Assembly: GCF_040448305.1 (NCBI RefSeq)
Contig: NZ_CP148752.1
Coordinates: forward strand, 1,984,001 to 2,048,000
Direction of reading: 5' to 3'
Length of the DNA stretch: 64,000 bases
Source: Pseudomonas fluorescens
Lineage (GTDB): Bacteria; Pseudomonadota; Gammaproteobacteria; Pseudomonadales; Pseudomonadaceae
The notes beneath the pieces were generated by a model. The model was not told where the DNA came from. It worked only from the letters and a program-made list of their open reading frames with translations, and ran no database searches. Below are positions 11,583-21,092 of the stretch, in pieces. Position 1 is the stretch's first letter. Each line of letters opens with the position of its first letter. The position numbers and the translations under genes are program-made.

Positions 11583-12725
11583 ATGCTGATTGTTGCCGAC
11601 GAAAATATCCCCCTGCTCGATGCCTTCTTCGAAGGTTTCGGTGAAATCCGCCGGGTACCGGGTCGCGCCATCGACCGTGCCACGGTCGAGCAGGCCGATG
11701 TGCTGTTGGTGCGTTCGGTGACCAACGTCAATCGCGCGCTGCTCGAGGGCAGCAAGGTGCGCTTTGTCGGTACGTGCACCATCGGCACCGATCATCTGGA
11801 CCTGAATTACTTGCAGCAGACCGGCATCAAGTGGTCCAGCGCGCCGGGCTGCAATGCCCGCGGTGTGGTCGACTATGTGCTCGGCAGTCTGCTGACCCTG
11901 GCCGAAATCGAAGGTGTCGACCTGACCCGGCGTACCTACGGTGTGGTCGGTGCCGGCGAAGTGGGTGGCCGACTGGTCAAGGTCCTGCAAGGCCTGGGCT
12001 GGAAGGTGCTGGTGTGCGATCCGCCACGGCAAGCTGCTGAAGGTGGAGACTACGTCAGCCTCGAGCAGATCATCGACGAGTGCGACGTCATCAGCCTGCA
12101 CACGCCATTGACGAAACAGGGTCAGCAATCGACCTGGCACTTGTTCGATGAAAAACGTCTGAACCAGCTCAGGTCCGGCACCTGGCTGATCAATGCCAGT
12201 CGCGGGCCGGTGGTCAACAACGCGGCCCTGCGCGATGTGCTGCTGGAGCGCGAAGACCTGCAAGCGGTGCTCGATGTCTGGGAAGGCGAGCCTGAAGTCG
12301 ACGTGGCGCTGGCCGAACTGTGCGTGCTGGCAACGCCACACATTGCCGGCTACAGCCTCGACGGCAAGCAGCGGGGGACTGCGCAGATTTATCAGGCGTA
12401 TTGCGATTTCCTCGGGCAGCCGGCCCGCGTCAGCTTGAGCGATTTGCTGCCGGCACCGTGGCTGTCGCACGTGACCCTCAATGCGCAAAGCGACCCGGCC
12501 TGGGCGTTGGCCATGCTGTGCCGTGGCGTGTATGACCCGCGTCGTGACGATGCGGATTTCCGTCGCAGCCTTGTCGGCAGTGTCAGCGAGCAGCGTGCGG
12601 CATTCGATGTGCTGCGCAAGCAATACCCATCGCGCCGTGAGATCGACGGATTGCAGGTGCGGATCGAGGGGGATGCGCCTGAGTTGCGGAGGATTGTGGC
12701 GGCGTTGGGGGCGACGGCAGTCTGA
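11583..12725 (+). CDS. pdxB: 4-phosphoerythronate dehydrogenase PdxB
   Basis: Oxidises 4-phospho-D-erythronate in the DXP-dependent route to pyridoxal 5'-phosphate. 380 residues, identical in length to P. aeruginosa PdxB. D-2-hydroxyacid dehydrogenase fold: NAD(H) loop GVVGAGEVGGRL near 120, INASRGPVVNN, the catalytic Glu segment WEGEPEV and the His in ATPHIAGYS; a C-terminal PdxB-specific dimerisation domain follows (about 290-380). ATG 11583 has AAAGGAG eight bases upstream; the long in-frame upstream extension is rejected. Divergent from the MATE gene. Confidence 0.97.
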   Translation: MLIVADENIPLLDAFFEGFGEIRRVPGRAIDRATVEQADVLLVRSVTNVNRALLEGSKVRFVGTCTIGTDHLDLNYLQQTGIKWSSAPGCNARGVVDYVLGSLLTLAEIEGVDLTRRTYGVVGAGEVGGRLVKVLQGLGWKVLVCDPPRQAAEGGDYVSLEQIIDECDVISLHTPLTKQGQQSTWHLFDEKRLNQLRSGTWLINASRGPVVNNAALRDVLLEREDLQAVLDVWEGEPEVDVALAELCVLATPHIAGYSLDGKQRGTAQIYQAYCDFLGQPARVSLSDLLPAPWLSHVTLNAQSDPAWALAMLCRGVYDPRRDDADFRRSLVGSVSEQRAAFDVLRKQYPSRREIDGLQVRIEGDAPELRRIVAALGATAV

Positions 12726-12741
12726 TAGACCGTGGCGGCCC

Positions 12742-12835
12742 TATCGCGAGCAGGCTCGCTCCCACAGGAGCCGCTATTGGATACAAATGTTGTGTACGAC
12801 CCGGATCCCCTGTGGGAGCGAGCCTGCTCGCGATG
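12742..12835. repeat. REPIN
   Basis: TATCGCGAGCAGGCTCGCTC on the left and the inverted GGAGCGAGCCTGCTCGCGAT on the right, about 40 bases apart, immediately after pdxB. Confidence 0.92.
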
Positions 12836-12870
12836 GGCGTACCACAGTCCCGGATTGGATAAGCAGGCAT

Positions 12871-12898
12871 AAAAAACCCGGCCAACAAAGGGCCGGGT
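12871..12898 (-). terminator. Terminator of the small unknown gene
   Basis: Minus strand: ACCCGGCC / GGCCGGGT stem with a short loop followed by TTTTT. It lies 20 bases past the stop codon of the gene at 12918-13097. Confidence 0.85.
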
Positions 12899-12917
12899 CA
12901 AGAAGACGGTGGCTATA

Positions 12918-13097
12918 TCACTTTTGTTCGGCAGGTTTGACCAATCGCTTTTCCAGTTCGCTGCAAGCTTTCTGGATCATTTTTTCAGTGATCGGTACTT
13001 CGCGACCCTGCTCGTCAATAATCGAGCAACCCAGAGACTGGTCTGGTTGCGTGCGGATCACTTGAATCTTGTCATCGCTGCTGTGTTGCAAGGACAT
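12918..13097 (-). CDS. Small conserved-looking protein of unknown function
   Basis: 59-residue soluble acidic/basic mixed protein starting MSLQHSSDDKIQVIR; no signal peptide or membrane segment. Its middle reads as a short beta-hairpin ('RTQPDQSLGCSIIDEQG') followed by a helix with a Lys-rich C-terminus. The start is well supported by GAGGAG nine bases before ATG 13097, and the gene has its own terminator, both signs of a real gene. I do not recognise a family with certainty; similar short proteins lie in this part of P. aeruginosa genomes. Function unassigned. Confidence 0.75.
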   Translation of the reverse strand: MSLQHSSDDKIQVIRTQPDQSLGCSIIDEQGREVPITEKMIQKACSELEKRLVKPAEQK

Positions 13098-13357
13098 GGC
13101 CTGTCTCCTCATCAGGTTGTTTGCTTACTGTAGAACCGCCAGGTGACCGGGCTATGACAACTCCCTGCGATCTTTCCGGGGGGACAGAAACAGTCCAGCA
13201 GAAATGCCTCCGCATGGCTACCCGAACTTTAGACCAATAGCGTCTAGCCTCTAGTGTTGGTGGACATAATTAACCTGACTCATTGTGATTTGCAGCGAGC
13301 CACCTCATTGAGCGGTGTAGGCTGACCCTAATGACTGCCTTGTCCAGGATGATTACG

Positions 13358-15124
13358 ATGCTCTCTGCCCGTCACCGCCGTGCCATTCGCCTGGCCAGCC
13401 GTTTCATCGCGCCGTATCGCTGGCAGGCCTTTGGCGCCTTGCTGGCGTTGATCGCCACCGCGGGCATCACCTTGTCCATGGGGCAGGGCATCCGCCTGCT
13501 GGTGGACAAGGGGTTCATGACCCAGTCGCCGCACCTGCTCAATCAGTCCATCACGTTGTTCATGTTGCTGGTGATGGGGCTGGCGATCGGTACTTTTGCA
13601 CGGTTTTACCTGGTGTCGTGGATTGGCGAGCGCTGCGTCGCCGATATCCGGCGCAACGTGTTCAATCATCTGATTTACCTGCACCCGGGGTTTTACGAAG
13701 ACAATCGCAGCTCGGAAATCCAGTCCCGCCTGACCGCCGATACCACGCTCCTGCAATCGGTCATCGGTTCTTCGCTGTCGTTGTTCCTGCGCAATCTGCT
13801 GATGGTGATCGGCGGGATCGTTCTGTTGTTTGTCACCAACCCCAAGCTCACCAGCATCGTGGTGGTTGCCTTGCCCCTGGTGATCGCGCCGATCCTGATC
13901 TTCGGTCGCCGGGTGCGTAACCTCTCACGCCTGAGTCAGGACCGGATTGCCGATATCGGCAGCTATGTGTCCGAAACTCTGGGCCAGATCAAGACCGTGC
14001 AGGCCTACAACCATCAGGCTCAGGACGAGCGCCGGTTTGCCGTGACTGTGGAAGAGGCGTTCAACACCGCACGCAAGCGCATCTTCCAGCGGGCCTGGCT
14101 GATTACCCTGGTGATCGTGTTGGTCCTGGGTGCGGTCGGGGTGATGCTCTGGGTCGGCGGCATGGACGTCATCGCCGGGCGAATTTCCGCCGGCGAGCTG
14201 GCGGCGTTCGTGTTCTACAGCCTGATCGTCGGCAGCGCGTTTGGTACGTTGAGCGAAGTGATTGGCGAATTGCAGCGGGCAGCCGGCGCGGCCGAGCGGA
14301 TTGCCGAGTTGCTGCGTTCGGAAAACTTCATCCTGGCGCCGGTGGCTGGCGCGGTGAAACTGCCGGAACGGGTCGACGGCCACCTGCAGCTGCACAATGT
14401 GCGCTTTTCCTACCCGTCGCGGCCGCAAAACTATGCCGTCGACGGGTTGAGCCTGACCGTCAATGCCGGTGAGACGCTGGCGCTGGTCGGGCCATCGGGG
14501 GCCGGTAAATCCACGGTGTATGACTTGCTGTTGCGTTTTTACGACCCGGCCGAGGGACGCATCCTGCTCGATGGCGTGCCGTTGACTCAACTCGATCCGC
14601 TGGACCTGCGCCGCTGTTTCGCCCTGGTGTCGCAAACCCCGGCGCTGTTTTTCGGAAGCATTGAAGAAAACATTCGCTATGGCAATCCGCAGGCGACCTT
14701 GGCCGAGGTACAGGAAGCGGCAAAAATCGCTTACGCCCATGACTTTATCGAAGCCATGCCCAATGGCTACCAGACTCATCTGGGTGACGCTGGTCTCGGC
14801 TTGTCCGGCGGCCAGCGCCAACGCCTGGCCATCGCCCGCGCGTTGCTGGTGGACGCGCCGATCCTGCTCCTGGACGAAGCCACCAGCGCCCTCGACGCCC
14901 AGAGCGAACACCTGATCCAGCAGGCGCTGCCGAGCCTGATGAAAAACCGTACCACCCTGGTGATTGCCCATCGCCTGGCTACGGTGAAAAACGCCGACCG
15001 CATCGCGGTGATGGATCAGGGGAAGCTGGTAGCGGTGGGCACGCATCAGGAGCTTATCGCCAGCAATGCGTTGTATGCGCGGTTGGCGGCGTTGCAGTTT
15101 AGTGATGGACATGAAGCGGCATGA
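13358..15124 (+). CDS. MsbA-like ABC exporter (fused permease-ATPase half-transporter)
   Basis: Homodimeric ABC exporter, 588 residues, expected in the inner membrane. Six-helix permease domain (about 20-310) followed by an ATPase domain: Walker A in LVGPSGAGKSTVYDLL, signature LSGGQRQRLAIARAL, Walker B and D-loop in ILLLDEATSALD. Size and order match the MsbA/LmrA group; the cargo (lipid or drug) cannot be told from sequence. Pseudomonas has a separate canonical msbA linked to lpxK, so I leave the symbol empty. ATG 13358 (MLSARHRRAIRLASRF) is chosen because CCAGGAT precedes it at a workable distance; starts at 13331 and 13349 are possible. Confidence 0.9.
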   Translation: MLSARHRRAIRLASRFIAPYRWQAFGALLALIATAGITLSMGQGIRLLVDKGFMTQSPHLLNQSITLFMLLVMGLAIGTFARFYLVSWIGERCVADIRRNVFNHLIYLHPGFYEDNRSSEIQSRLTADTTLLQSVIGSSLSLFLRNLLMVIGGIVLLFVTNPKLTSIVVVALPLVIAPILIFGRRVRNLSRLSQDRIADIGSYVSETLGQIKTVQAYNHQAQDERRFAVTVEEAFNTARKRIFQRAWLITLVIVLVLGAVGVMLWVGGMDVIAGRISAGELAAFVFYSLIVGSAFGTLSEVIGELQRAAGAAERIAELLRSENFILAPVAGAVKLPERVDGHLQLHNVRFSYPSRPQNYAVDGLSLTVNAGETLALVGPSGAGKSTVYDLLLRFYDPAEGRILLDGVPLTQLDPLDLRRCFALVSQTPALFFGSIEENIRYGNPQATLAEVQEAAKIAYAHDFIEAMPNGYQTHLGDAGLGLSGGQRQRLAIARALLVDAPILLLDEATSALDAQSEHLIQQALPSLMKNRTTLVIAHRLATVKNADRIAVMDQGKLVAVGTHQELIASNALYARLAALQFSDGHEAA

Positions 15125-15192
15125 ATGACTACCGATGAATGACGCCCGGTTCGGGCATTATGTCGTCCTCTGTTATGAGCCCGGATGAGGAT

Positions 15193-16236
15193 ATGAGCCG
15201 TTATCAACCACCGTTGACCTTGAAGACGAAAATGTTGTCGCTGATCGCCGATATCAGCGAACAGATCGGTCAGCTTACGGCTATGGACGAACGCCTGCAG
15301 ACACCTCAGTTACGTCGTGGCAATCGGATTCGAACGATTCAGGCTTCTTTGGCCATCGAAAACAATACGCTGAGCATCGAGCAGGTGACTGCCGTTCTGG
15401 CAGGGCAGCGTGTGCTGGGGTTGCCTCGGGAAATCCAGGAAGTACGAAATGCGTTTGCTGCTTACGAAGCCATGCCTGATTGGCAGCCAAGCAGCCGGAC
15501 CGATTTACTGCGTGCCCATGAATTGCTGATGGGCGGATTGATTGATGAACACGAGCAGTTTCGTCGAACCGGCGTGGGTATCTATCGTGGCGATAAGTTG
15601 ATCCATATGGCGCCGCCGCCGAGTCGCGTTGTGCACTTGATTGATGACTTGTTGGCGTGGCTTGGTGCCTCGGACTGGCATCCCCTGATTACCAGCTGCG
15701 TCTTTCATTATGAATTTGAGTTCATCCATCCCTTCGCTGACGGTAACGGACGTATGGGGCGCCTTTGGCAAACCCTGATACTCAGTCAGTGGCGCCCGGT
15801 ATTATCTTATTTGCCGGTTGAGGCCGTGATTCGGGATCAGCAGGAGGCGTACTACGCGGCATTGTCGGCGGCTGATCATTTGGCCGAATCAACGCCTTTC
15901 GTAGAGTTCATGTTGCAAGCCATGAGCCTTGCACTATCGGAGGCGGTACGGGGTGAGCCAGAAATCGACCTAGTAACCGACCCAGTAAGCGACCCAGTAG
16001 AGAAGTTGCTTTCTGTACTGCATCTTAACGGTCCGCGAAAGATCAGCGAATTGATGGCTGACATCGGATTGGTGCACAAGGCGACCTTTCGGGCTAACTA
16101 TCTCAGGCCTGCATTAGCGGTCGAATGGATAGAGATGACCCATCCTGAGTCGCCAAGTAGTCCGGCACAAAAGTATCGCCTGACCCAGCTTGGAAAACAG
16201 GTCTTCGCACGGCTCAAGTCGGCAAAGAAATTCTGA
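15193..16236 (+). CDS. Fic domain protein (putative AMPylating/nucleotidyl-transferring enzyme)
   Basis: 347 residues from the preferred start MSRYQPPLTL. The Fic catalytic motif is intact as HPFADGNGRMGR at 179-190, with the His general base and the phosphate-binding GNGR. An inhibitory motif of the (S/T)xxxE(G/N) type, SLAIEN at 52-57, lies N-terminal, which makes it a class II, self-inhibited Fic protein. The C-terminal 80 residues resemble a winged-helix (ISELMADIGLVHKATFRANYLRPAL), common in this Fic subgroup. Targets are unknown. In-frame ATGs at 15139, 15160 and 15175 are alternatives; none has a strong ribosome-binding site. It sits between two core genes as a single-gene insertion, with no obvious antitoxin partner. 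Confidence 0.88.
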   Translation: MSRYQPPLTLKTKMLSLIADISEQIGQLTAMDERLQTPQLRRGNRIRTIQASLAIENNTLSIEQVTAVLAGQRVLGLPREIQEVRNAFAAYEAMPDWQPSSRTDLLRAHELLMGGLIDEHEQFRRTGVGIYRGDKLIHMAPPPSRVVHLIDDLLAWLGASDWHPLITSCVFHYEFEFIHPFADGNGRMGRLWQTLILSQWRPVLSYLPVEAVIRDQQEAYYAALSAADHLAESTPFVEFMLQAMSLALSEAVRGEPEIDLVTDPVSDPVEKLLSVLHLNGPRKISELMADIGLVHKATFRANYLRPALAVEWIEMTHPESPSSPAQKYRLTQLGKQVFARLKSAKKF

Positions 16237-16241
16237 ACAAT

Positions 16242-16275
16242 AAAAAAGCCCGCAGCTGTGATGCGGGCTTTTTTT
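16242..16275. terminator. Bidirectional terminator between the Fic gene and slt
   Basis: AAAAAAGCCCGCA ... TGCGGGCTTTTTTT hairpin with runs of A and T on its two sides, between convergent genes. Confidence 0.92.
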
Positions 16276-16290
16276 GCGGGTCGATTTGAA

Positions 16291-18219
16291 TCATTGATCG
16301 TCGAAATACCGCTCATGCCAATCCACGATCGGCTGCGGTGAGTTGAGCTTCTCGCCATAGATCACCGAATACGACAGCACGTTTTGCACGTACTGGCGGG
16401 TTTCGTCGAACGGGATGCTTTCCACCCATACGTCGAAACTCAAGTGATCCGCACCGCGCAGCCACTGGCGAACGCGGCCAGGGCCGGCGTTGTAGGCGGC
16501 GGAGGCGAGGACACGGTTGCCGTTGAACTGGCTGTGCACCTGGCTCAGGTACGCGGCACCGAGCTGGATGTTCTTGTCCGGGTTGAACAGTTGCTGTGGC
16601 GAGCTATAGGGAATGCTGAACTTGCGTGCGGTTTCCTTGGCGGTGGCGGGCATCAGTTGCATCAGGCCCGAGGCGCCGACCCCGGAGCGGGCATCTTCCA
16701 TGAAGGCGCTTTCCTGGCGAGTGATGGCGAACGCCCAGCTCGGATGCAGGCCGCGATTCTTCGCTTCACGCACCAGCGTGTTGCGGTGGGCCATCGGGAA
16801 ACGGATATCCAGGTCATCCCAATACTGCGCCTGGCTGATGGTGCGAATGGCCGGGAAATACCATTTCAGGTCGTAAGCCAGTTTGGCCTGGGCAACCATC
16901 TCGTCACGGCTGAAGTGGCGGCTGACGTGGTACCACTCGCGGCGACCGTCGACGATTTGCCCGCGAGCGTGGAACTCCAGGGCGCGACGTATGCCGGGGG
17001 TGTTGCGCACTTTGTTGATCAGCGCCTGGCTCATCACCAGCGGCTTGTTGTTCAGCGAATAGGGTGACTGCGAGCGATCGGCGGCGAGGAAGCCATAGAA
17101 GTCGCGTTCGCGGGCCAGGTTTTTATAGAGTGTCAGCGCTTCCGGATTCTGCGGTTGCGCCAGCTCCAGGCTGCGGGCCTGCCAGTAACGCCAGCGGTTG
17201 GTATTGGCCAGGTCCTGGGGCAGGCGGCGGGTCAACTGATAGGCATCGTCCCAGCGCGCCAGGCGCAGGAGCAGGCGCAAGCGCCATTCGGAAACCGTGT
17301 TGTCGCGCAGTTCCGGATCGTATTTGGTCATGACGTCCAGGGCTCGACCGTCGAAACGTTTGGCGAGGGTCAAGCCAATTTCCCGGGCGATTGCGACTTT
17401 TTCATCCCGGGAGAAATGCATGCTGCTGGCGTAACCGTCGAGCAGATTCATGGCCCTGTCCGGGTCCTGGCGAGCCAGGCGGCGCAGGCCGAGGCTGACC
17501 ACGTCGGACATGGCTTCATCGGCCGGAGTGAAGCGTGACGGCTGGTTGAGCAGTTCCGGTTTCTGCGCCACGTCGATCAGCAAGCGACCGCGCGGGGTGA
17601 GAGTGGTCATGCCGTTGACCAGGCTGTTGGCCAGCGGGTAGTTGCGCGCCTGGGCGGCGAGTTTCGCGCGTTCCCAGCGTTTTTGCTCGGTCAGCTGGCC
17701 ATCGGCGGCCCACATGCCGAACAGGGCATCGCAGGCTTCGGGCTGGGATTTACCGGTCAGCCAGAGCTTTTCGGTGTTGGCATAACCTTCGGCTTTGAGG
17801 TTGTGGCTGATCTGGTACTGCGCATTCAGGCAGTCCAGTTCGGTGAAGTTCATTTTCGGGTCGTAATACTTGACGAAGGTCGCCCAGTCACCCCGGTCCG
17901 CCAGCCAGCGCAACCAGCGCAGTTTCATCCAGTTGGCCTGGGGCAGGTCGCCGTGTTCGGCGAGGAATTTCTCGATTTCGGTGTTGCTCGCGGTTTTCAG
18001 GCGCGCGGTCAGCTCGTCGTACGCCAGGTAGGGTTCCAGCGGATAATCGGCGAGGGCCTGGCTGTAACGGAAATACGGGCCGCTATCGCCCTTGGCCAGA
18101 GCGCGTTTGGCTTCATCGTAATACTGGCGTTGGGTGGACAGGTCCACCGCCTGGGCGGATTGAACGGCAGCGGCAGACAGTAAAAATGCAGATAAAAGAT
18201 TGAAAAGGCGACTGCGCAT
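16291..18219 (-). CDS. slt: Soluble lytic murein transglycosylase Slt
   Basis: Periplasmic exo-acting transglycosylase that cleaves peptidoglycan glycan strands with formation of 1,6-anhydromuramyl ends, feeding the recycling route that includes nagZ. 642 residues, the normal Slt70-type size. A signal peptide is seen at 1-24 (MRSRLFNLLSAFLLSAAAVQ then SAQA), followed by the long helical superhelix and the C-terminal SLT domain with the catalytic Glu in AITRQESAFMEDARSGVGAS, then LMQLMPATA and AAYNAGPGRV. ATG 18219 is chosen because it begins the signal peptide; the frame extends upstream to 18345 without support. Confidence 0.96.
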   Translation of the reverse strand: MRSRLFNLLSAFLLSAAAVQSAQAVDLSTQRQYYDEAKRALAKGDSGPYFRYSQALADYPLEPYLAYDELTARLKTASNTEIEKFLAEHGDLPQANWMKLRWLRWLADRGDWATFVKYYDPKMNFTELDCLNAQYQISHNLKAEGYANTEKLWLTGKSQPEACDALFGMWAADGQLTEQKRWERAKLAAQARNYPLANSLVNGMTTLTPRGRLLIDVAQKPELLNQPSRFTPADEAMSDVVSLGLRRLARQDPDRAMNLLDGYASSMHFSRDEKVAIAREIGLTLAKRFDGRALDVMTKYDPELRDNTVSEWRLRLLLRLARWDDAYQLTRRLPQDLANTNRWRYWQARSLELAQPQNPEALTLYKNLARERDFYGFLAADRSQSPYSLNNKPLVMSQALINKVRNTPGIRRALEFHARGQIVDGRREWYHVSRHFSRDEMVAQAKLAYDLKWYFPAIRTISQAQYWDDLDIRFPMAHRNTLVREAKNRGLHPSWAFAITRQESAFMEDARSGVGASGLMQLMPATAKETARKFSIPYSSPQQLFNPDKNIQLGAAYLSQVHSQFNGNRVLASAAYNAGPGRVRQWLRGADHLSFDVWVESIPFDETRQYVQNVLSYSVIYGEKLNSPQPIVDWHERYFDDQ

Positions 18220-18434
18220 GAGACGTCCGGGCAGAGAAAAATCATGACAAGCGCGGGCCAGGCCCGCGCTGAATTGTCTGTAGCTTAGCCTTTTGCCAGC
18301 AGCCGGTGAAAGCTTTGCGGGTCTTCCCGCGTCAGTTCGCAACATTTGTCATGCAGAGTGCTACGAGAGTGAAATTGCCGGCCTTCTGAAGCCTCAAGTC
18401 AGGTAGAATGCGCGCCCGGTTTTTGGAGAAGCTC

Positions 18435-20354
18435 ATGACCCTGCTCAAATTCAGCGATGTGTCCCTTGCTTTCGGCGCTATGCCGTTGTTGGACAAGGTG
18501 TCCTGGCAGATCGCCCGTGGTGAGCGGGTGTGCATCATCGGCCGCAATGGCACTGGCAAGTCCAGCATGATGAAGCTCGTCAAGGGCGACCAGAAGCCCG
18601 ATGACGGCTCCGTTTGGCGCGCACCAGGACTCAAGATCGGCGAATTGCCGCAAGAATTGCCGGTGGCCGACGAGCGGACAGTGTTCGACGTGGTGGCCGA
18701 AGGCCTGGACGGCGTTGGCGCCTTGCTCGCCGAATATCACCACCTGAGCCAGAACTGCGTCACCGACGCCGATCTGGACAAACTGATGCACGTCCAACAC
18801 GACCTCGAAGCCCGTGACGGCTGGCGCTTGCAGACCCTGGTCGACAGCACCCTGAGCCGCCTGCAGCTGCCGGCCGACAAGACCCTCGCCGAGTTGTCCG
18901 GCGGCTGGCGTCGTCGCGTCCTGCTGGCCCAGGCCCTGGTGTCCGAGCCGGACCTGCTGCTGCTCGACGAACCGACCAACCACCTGGACATCGGTGCCAT
19001 CGCCTGGCTTGAAGAAGCGCTGAAGGATTTCCAGGGCGCCGTGCTGTTCATCACGCACGACCGTTCTTTCCTGCAGAACCTGGCAACCCGCATCCTCGAA
19101 CTGGATCGCGGCGGCCTGATCGACTGGAACGGCGACTACGCCAGTTTCCTGGTGCACAAGGAAGCTGAACTCGCTGCCGAAGCCACTGCTAACGCGCTGT
19201 TCGACAAGCGCCTGGCCCAGGAAGAAGTGTGGATTCGCCAGGGCATCAAGGCCCGTCGTACCCGTAACGAAGGTCGTGTCCGTGCACTGAAAGCCTTGCG
19301 CGTCGAGCGTAGCGAGCGTCGTGAGCGTACCGGCAAGGCCAACATTCAGTTGGATACCGCCGACAAGTCCGGTAAGCAGGTCATGGTGCTCGAGAATGTG
19401 AGCTTCGCTCACCCGGGCGGGCCGTTCCTGATCAAGGACTTCTCCATGGTGCTGCAGCGTGGCGACCGTATCGGTCTGCTCGGCGCCAACGGTACCGGCA
19501 AGACCACGTTGCTGAAGTTGATGCTCAGCGGTCTGCAACCGACCAGCGGCAAAGTGGAAGAGGGCACCAGGATCGATGTTGCCTACTTCGACCAGTTGCG
19601 CCATCAGTTGGACCTGGAAAAAACCGTGATCGACAACGTGGCCGAAGGTCGCGACTTCATCGATATCGACGGCCAGAGCCGCCACGTGCTGAGCTACCTC
19701 GGCGACTTCCTGTTCAGCCCGCAGCGTGCCCGCACGCCGGTCAAGGCACTGTCCGGTGGTGAGCGTGCCCGTCTGTTGCTGGCCAAGCTGTTCAGCAAGC
19801 CGGCGAACCTGCTGGTACTCGACGAACCGACCAACGACCTCGACGTCGAAACCCTCGAACTGCTCGAAGAGGTCTTGCTGACCTTCAACGGCACCGTACT
19901 GATGGTCAGCCACGACCGGGCATTCCTCGACAACGTGGTCACCAGCACCCTGGTCTTCGAAGGTGAAGGCAAGGTTCGCGAGTACGTCGGTGGCTACCAG
20001 GACTGGCTGCGCCAGGGCGGCTCGCCGCGCCTGCTGGGTGTGACCGAGAGCAAGTCCGGCAAGGCTGACCTGAACTCCGCTGTAGTGAAGGCCGAGCCTG
20101 CGCCGGTTGCGGCGGTCGTCGAAGTGCCAGTGGCGAAGAAAAAGCTCAGCTACAAGTTGCAGCGCGAGCTGGAAGCGTTGCCGGGGCAGATCGAAGCCAT
20201 GGAACAACAGATTGCCGCCGTTGAGGCGCAGATGGCCGATGCGGGCTTCTATCAGCGTCCAGCTGCGGAAACCGCTGCGGTGATTGCTCAGCTGGAGCAG
20301 TTGCAGGCTGAGCTCGACATCATGGTCGAGCGTTGGGCTGAGCTGGATGCCTGA
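18435..20354 (+). CDS. uup: ABC-F family ATPase, Uup-type
   Basis: Cytoplasmic twin-ATPase ABC-F protein with no membrane domain, 639 residues (E. coli Uup 635). First cassette: IGRNGTGKSSMMKL, LSGGWRRRVLLAQ, LLLLDEPTNHLD. Second cassette: LLGANGTGKTTLLKL, LSGGERARLLLAK, LVLDEPTNDLD. The C-terminal Lys/Glu-rich coiled-coil (about 570-639) is the DNA/RNA-binding tail that distinguishes Uup. Members act on ribosomes and affect precise transposon excision. ATG 18435 follows TGGAGAAGC. Divergent from slt; the same pair is adjacent in P. aeruginosa. Confidence 0.93.
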   Translation: MTLLKFSDVSLAFGAMPLLDKVSWQIARGERVCIIGRNGTGKSSMMKLVKGDQKPDDGSVWRAPGLKIGELPQELPVADERTVFDVVAEGLDGVGALLAEYHHLSQNCVTDADLDKLMHVQHDLEARDGWRLQTLVDSTLSRLQLPADKTLAELSGGWRRRVLLAQALVSEPDLLLLDEPTNHLDIGAIAWLEEALKDFQGAVLFITHDRSFLQNLATRILELDRGGLIDWNGDYASFLVHKEAELAAEATANALFDKRLAQEEVWIRQGIKARRTRNEGRVRALKALRVERSERRERTGKANIQLDTADKSGKQVMVLENVSFAHPGGPFLIKDFSMVLQRGDRIGLLGANGTGKTTLLKLMLSGLQPTSGKVEEGTRIDVAYFDQLRHQLDLEKTVIDNVAEGRDFIDIDGQSRHVLSYLGDFLFSPQRARTPVKALSGGERARLLLAKLFSKPANLLVLDEPTNDLDVETLELLEEVLLTFNGTVLMVSHDRAFLDNVVTSTLVFEGEGKVREYVGGYQDWLRQGGSPRLLGVTESKSGKADLNSAVVKAEPAPVAAVVEVPVAKKKLSYKLQRELEALPGQIEAMEQQIAAVEAQMADAGFYQRPAAETAAVIAQLEQLQAELDIMVERWAELDA

Positions 20355-20367
20355 TTGACCCCGCAAT

Positions 20368-20406
20368 AAAAAAAGCCCGGCTCACTTGTGTGAATGCCGG
20401 GCTTTT
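20368..20406. terminator. Terminator after uup
   Basis: GCCCGGC ... GCCGGGC stem with TTTT on the plus strand and a run of seven A residues on the left, so it can also act on minus-strand transcripts. Confidence 0.85.
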
Positions 20407-20443
20407 CATATGCAATGCGATCTGCGGGCTGTTGCAGATCCAA

Positions 20444-20534
20444 TGTGGGAGCGAGCCTGCTCGCGATGACGGACTGACAATCGATGAAGATGTTGAATGT
20501 CAGATCGCTATCGCGAGCAGGCTCGCTCCCACAG
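20444..20534. repeat. REPIN
   Basis: TGTGGGAGCGAGCCTGCTCG and inverted partner with the GATGTTGAATGTCAG spacer type, between uup and the stress-protein gene. Confidence 0.92.
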
Positions 20535-20547
20535 GGGTCAGGTGTTG

Positions 20548-20988
20548 TCAGGATTTGTTCTGCAGACGCACCGCCAGCACATCGCAAGGCGCGCCATGCA
20601 GCACGTCATTGGCGGTGGAGCCCAGCAGCAGTGCCAGGCCGTGCCGGCCATGGCTGCCGACCACGATCAGATCGCATTGCTGTTCCTTGGCGAAGTGATG
20701 GATTTCCTGGCGTGGCTGGCCGTAGGTGAGGTGGCAATTGGAGCTCTCAAGCTCTGAGTATTTGTGCTTCAGGCGGTCAAGGCGCTCCTTGGCCTGATCG
20801 AACTGCTGCTGTTGCAGTTGTGACAGGTCCATAGGCACGTCGCCGCCGAAGGCCATCGCCATCGGCTCGACAATGTGCACCAGCGACAATTTCGCGCCAT
20901 TGCTCACCGACAGTTCGCGAGCGCGGTGGATGACAGGGTCGCACTCTTCGGTCAGATCTACAGCGACCAGAATATGGTTGTAGGGCAT
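20548..20988 (-). CDS. Universal stress protein (UspA family)
   Basis: Single-domain Usp of 146 residues, cytoplasmic. It starts MPYNHILVAVDLTEECDPV, with the ATP-binding-type signature at its C-terminal part, VVGSHGRHGLALLLGSTANDVL (the G-2x-G-9x-G(S/T) pattern). Members of this family are induced in stationary phase or anaerobic stress, and in P. aeruginosa several Usp genes are ANR-controlled; no ANR box is evident here. GAGGAGCACCTC before ATG 20988 fixes the start. Divergent from the next gene. Confidence 0.93.
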   Translation of the reverse strand: MPYNHILVAVDLTEECDPVIHRARELSVSNGAKLSLVHIVEPMAMAFGGDVPMDLSQLQQQQFDQAKERLDRLKHKYSELESSNCHLTYGQPRQEIHHFAKEQQCDLIVVGSHGRHGLALLLGSTANDVLHGAPCDVLAVRLQNKS

Positions 20989-21092
20989 GAGGTGCTCCTC
21001 CTGAGGGATGCAATATTGGTAAGTATGGCTGGTTTCAAGCGCATTGGTTCCAAAGTGACACAATGGGCTCATTCAAATTCGGGAGTACAGAT

